Assembly: GCF_965363235.1 (NCBI RefSeq)
Contig: NC_134844.1
Coordinates: 54,556,872-54,620,871 of the forward strand
Source of the DNA: Mytilus galloprovincialis
Taxonomy: Eukaryota > Mollusca > Bivalvia > Mytilida > Mytilidae
DNA: 64,000 bases
Direction: 5' to 3'
In this document: piece by piece, positions 62,117 through 64,000 of the stretch
Position numbering within the stretch: the first letter of the stretch is position 1
Layout: every line of letters begins with the position of its first letter
The notes under the pieces: generated by a model
Told to the model about the DNA's origin: nothing
Seen by the model: only the letters and a program-made list of their open reading frames with translations
Databases searched by the model: none
Program-made: the position numbers and the translations under genes

Positions 62117-62392
62117 GGAGATCCCCTCCTCACCTCACACCGCGATATTGCGCCATTTATCGTTTATTCTATTTTCTTTCACAAGACAAAATTTTTATGA
62201 TTTTTTTTTTATTAAAGTTATAGATCAAGGTATGTCTAAAAATGAAATCTTTATTGAATGGGTATAAAATGCGTTTCAGCTTAACCTTGAGAGAATCAAA
62301 CACAAATTTTAAATTAAGGTGGCAAAATACATGACACAATCTCCCGAATGACGTTGTTCAATTCGTTACGTCTTTGCACTTGTGACGTCATC

Positions 62393-62400
62393 ATTCAAAC
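62393..62400. promoter_or_regulatory. CRE-like TGACGTCA
   Basis: A perfect TGACGTCA palindrome 31 bp upstream of the ATG at 62432. It could be a promoter element of the downstream exon; no TATA box is clear. Confidence 0.4.
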
Positions 62401-62431
62401 GTTTATACGCCATTGCGGAAGACCAGTAAAC

Positions 62432-62510
62432 ATGACCCTGTTTCTTCTTTTAGTGTGTATTGCAAGCTTTGGTATTAATTGTGCACCATTCACGGACAGT
62501 GAGAAGCATG
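62432..62510 (+). CDS. First exon of a predicted secreted protein (partial gene)
   Basis: ATG (context GTAAACATG, A at -3) followed by a classical signal peptide, MTLFLLLVCIASFGINCA, then PFTDSEKH and a split Gly codon at a GT donor (G|GTAGGT, 62511). Cleavage is likely after NCA or GINC. An in-frame upstream ATG at 62348 would add 28 residues and bury the signal peptide, so the second ATG is preferred. No downstream exon is found before the window ends, so the product is unknown. It begins 316 bp beyond the right end of the 10-kb element, outside it. Confidence 0.6.
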
Positions 62511-63314
62511 GTAGGTTGATTTATATAGAATTATTGTTCAAATGAAAGATGCCGAAGACTAAATATATTGGCATTGCTACAACAAAACTAAACGATCTTT
62601 CTGGAAATTTCTCGAATAACTCTTTGATTATGAGTTCTCATGTTTTTAAATGGATTTTAGGGGGGACGGGTGCACAGTATATTTGAAATAAAAAGGCAAG
62701 ACCGAGAATTAAGCGAAAAATATAAAGGATGACCCATTGCTAAAAAAAAGATGGGCAGCAGCTGTATAATCGTATGTTCTGTCCGTTGCATATCGTTTGA
62801 AACACCATAATGTCCTATTATCGAGATGTAAAAAATTCTAAAACAATTTCGGGTTTGGATTGATTGAAGATTATATTCAACGAGAAATGTATTATTTTAA
62901 CAAAAACTACTTATACTGCATCAAAGTTATTTGTATATGATGTCATTCATGTATGTATTTGGAAAATAAAATATTATTTGTTTTTTATTTGTTATTCTGT
63001 AATAACGGGTGTAACTATTTATAATTCATATACGCGCCTTGTATTGTTTTAGGGAACGACCACTTTACTTAATTTCAAAAAGGGGAGGGTATTTTATTTC
63101 TTCCTCAAAAAATATTCTGATTCTGAATTTGATGTGAAAAAAAGAGATAATGTGGTCAAGCAGACGACAGATAGACGACAGATTTTCCACATATCTTATA
63201 GTGTTAAATTTGAAAGAAAAAATAATGTTCTGACTCAGACAAAGGCATACGGGTACCCCCTCTACACTCCTTGAATTTAATTGTTGCAATGTTGGTTCCT
63301 TAGTTTCTGTGTTT
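62511..63314 (+). other. Probable intron, nothing recognised
   Basis: AT-rich sequence after the donor at 62511. No matching exon was identified. Confidence 0.4.
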
Positions 63315-64000
63315 TTAGCTCACCTGTCCCGAAGGGACAAGTGAGCTTATGCCATCACTTGGCATCCGTCGTCGTCCGTCGTCTGTCGTCGTCTGTCGTC
63401 GTCGTAAACTATTTCAAGAATCTTCTCCTCTGAAACTACTGGGCCAAATACTTTCAAACTTTAACTGAATGTTCCTTAGGGTATCTAATTTATAAATTGT
63501 ATCCGAAGTTTTGATCTATCAACAAACATGGTCGCCATTGCTAAAAATAGAACATAGGGGTCAAATGCAGTTTTTGGCTTATAACTCAAAAACCAAAGCA
63601 TTTAGAGCAAATCTGACGAGATAATATTGTTTATCAGGTCAAGATCTATCTGCCCTGAAATTTTCAGATGAATCAGACAACCCGTTGTTGGGTTGCTGCC
63701 CCTGAATTGGTAATTTTAAGGAAATTTTGCTGTTTTTGGTTATTATCTTGAATATGATTATAGATAGAGATAAACTGTAAACAGGAATAATGTTCAGCAA
63801 AGTAAGATTTACAAATAAGTCAACATGACGGAAATGGTCAGTTGACCCCTTTAGGAGTTATTGCCCTTTATAGTCAATTTTTAACCATTTTTCGTAAATC
63901 TTAGTAATCTTTTACAAAAATCTTCTCCTCTGAAACTACTGGGCCAAATACTTCCAAACTTTAATTGAATGTTCCTTAGGGTATCTAGTTTGTAAATTTT
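63315..64000 (+). repeat. Dispersed mollusc repeat, runs off the window
   Basis: Starts AGCTCACCTGTCCCGAAGGG with a short palindrome, then a (GTCGTCC/GTCGTCT)n run (63365-63406). The segment 63412-63510 ('aatcttctcctctgaaacta', 'tgttccttagggtatcta') recurs at 63918-64000, giving a period of about 506 bp. Same family as the repeat in intron 5 of the transposon gene. Confidence 0.8.

Overview
The window looks like nuclear DNA of a bivalve mollusc, most likely a mussel close to Mytilus. It is AT-rich and very gene-poor, introns are GT-AG, and several dispersed repeats are ones I associate with mussel DNA, for example a module reading 'gatgtggtatgagtgcc' with copies near 6200, 18803, 24885, 27585 and 39348. 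The species is inferred from recognition, not from a search.

Region 1-52,000 holds no gene I can support. It is a mosaic of mobile elements and tandem repeats. Highlights: three elements with TACGGAAGCG termini (5803-7488, 31679-33522, 37879-47758), two of them with perfect 6-bp target duplications; a 6.9-kb Helitron-like insertion (39816-46741) nested in the third, whose empty site is preserved in the first; two CACTG-ended elements (40840-42704, 43184-45272) nested in the Helitron; further TIR elements with internal motif arrays (22948-24358, 26429-27505); many one-piece hairpins; two tRNA-derived SINE copies; minisatellites; and a long CT microsatellite.

Region 52,018-62,122 is the main discovery. 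A 10,093-bp element (52024-62116) is bounded by 16-bp near-perfect terminal inverted repeats and a perfect 6-bp target duplication GGAGAT. Inside lies one minus-strand gene of six coding exons (61725 down to 52215). All five introns are GT-AG and all junction phases agree, giving an uninterrupted 1,510-residue protein. It has a basic AT-hook-like N-terminal part, a possible split RNase H-like (DDE) core, a 13-cysteine cluster, and what looks like a six-bladed NHL-type beta-propeller with a SAP-like segment inserted between blades 2 and 3. I know of no named transposon superfamily with this layout; it is the best candidate here for an undescribed system. Its introns hold younger repeats, including a 184-bp TA-flanked MITE.

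Region 62,123-64,000 starts with a probable first exon of a secreted-protein gene on the plus strand (62432-62510), 316 bp beyond the end of the 10-kb element, followed by a dispersed mollusc repeat that runs off the window.
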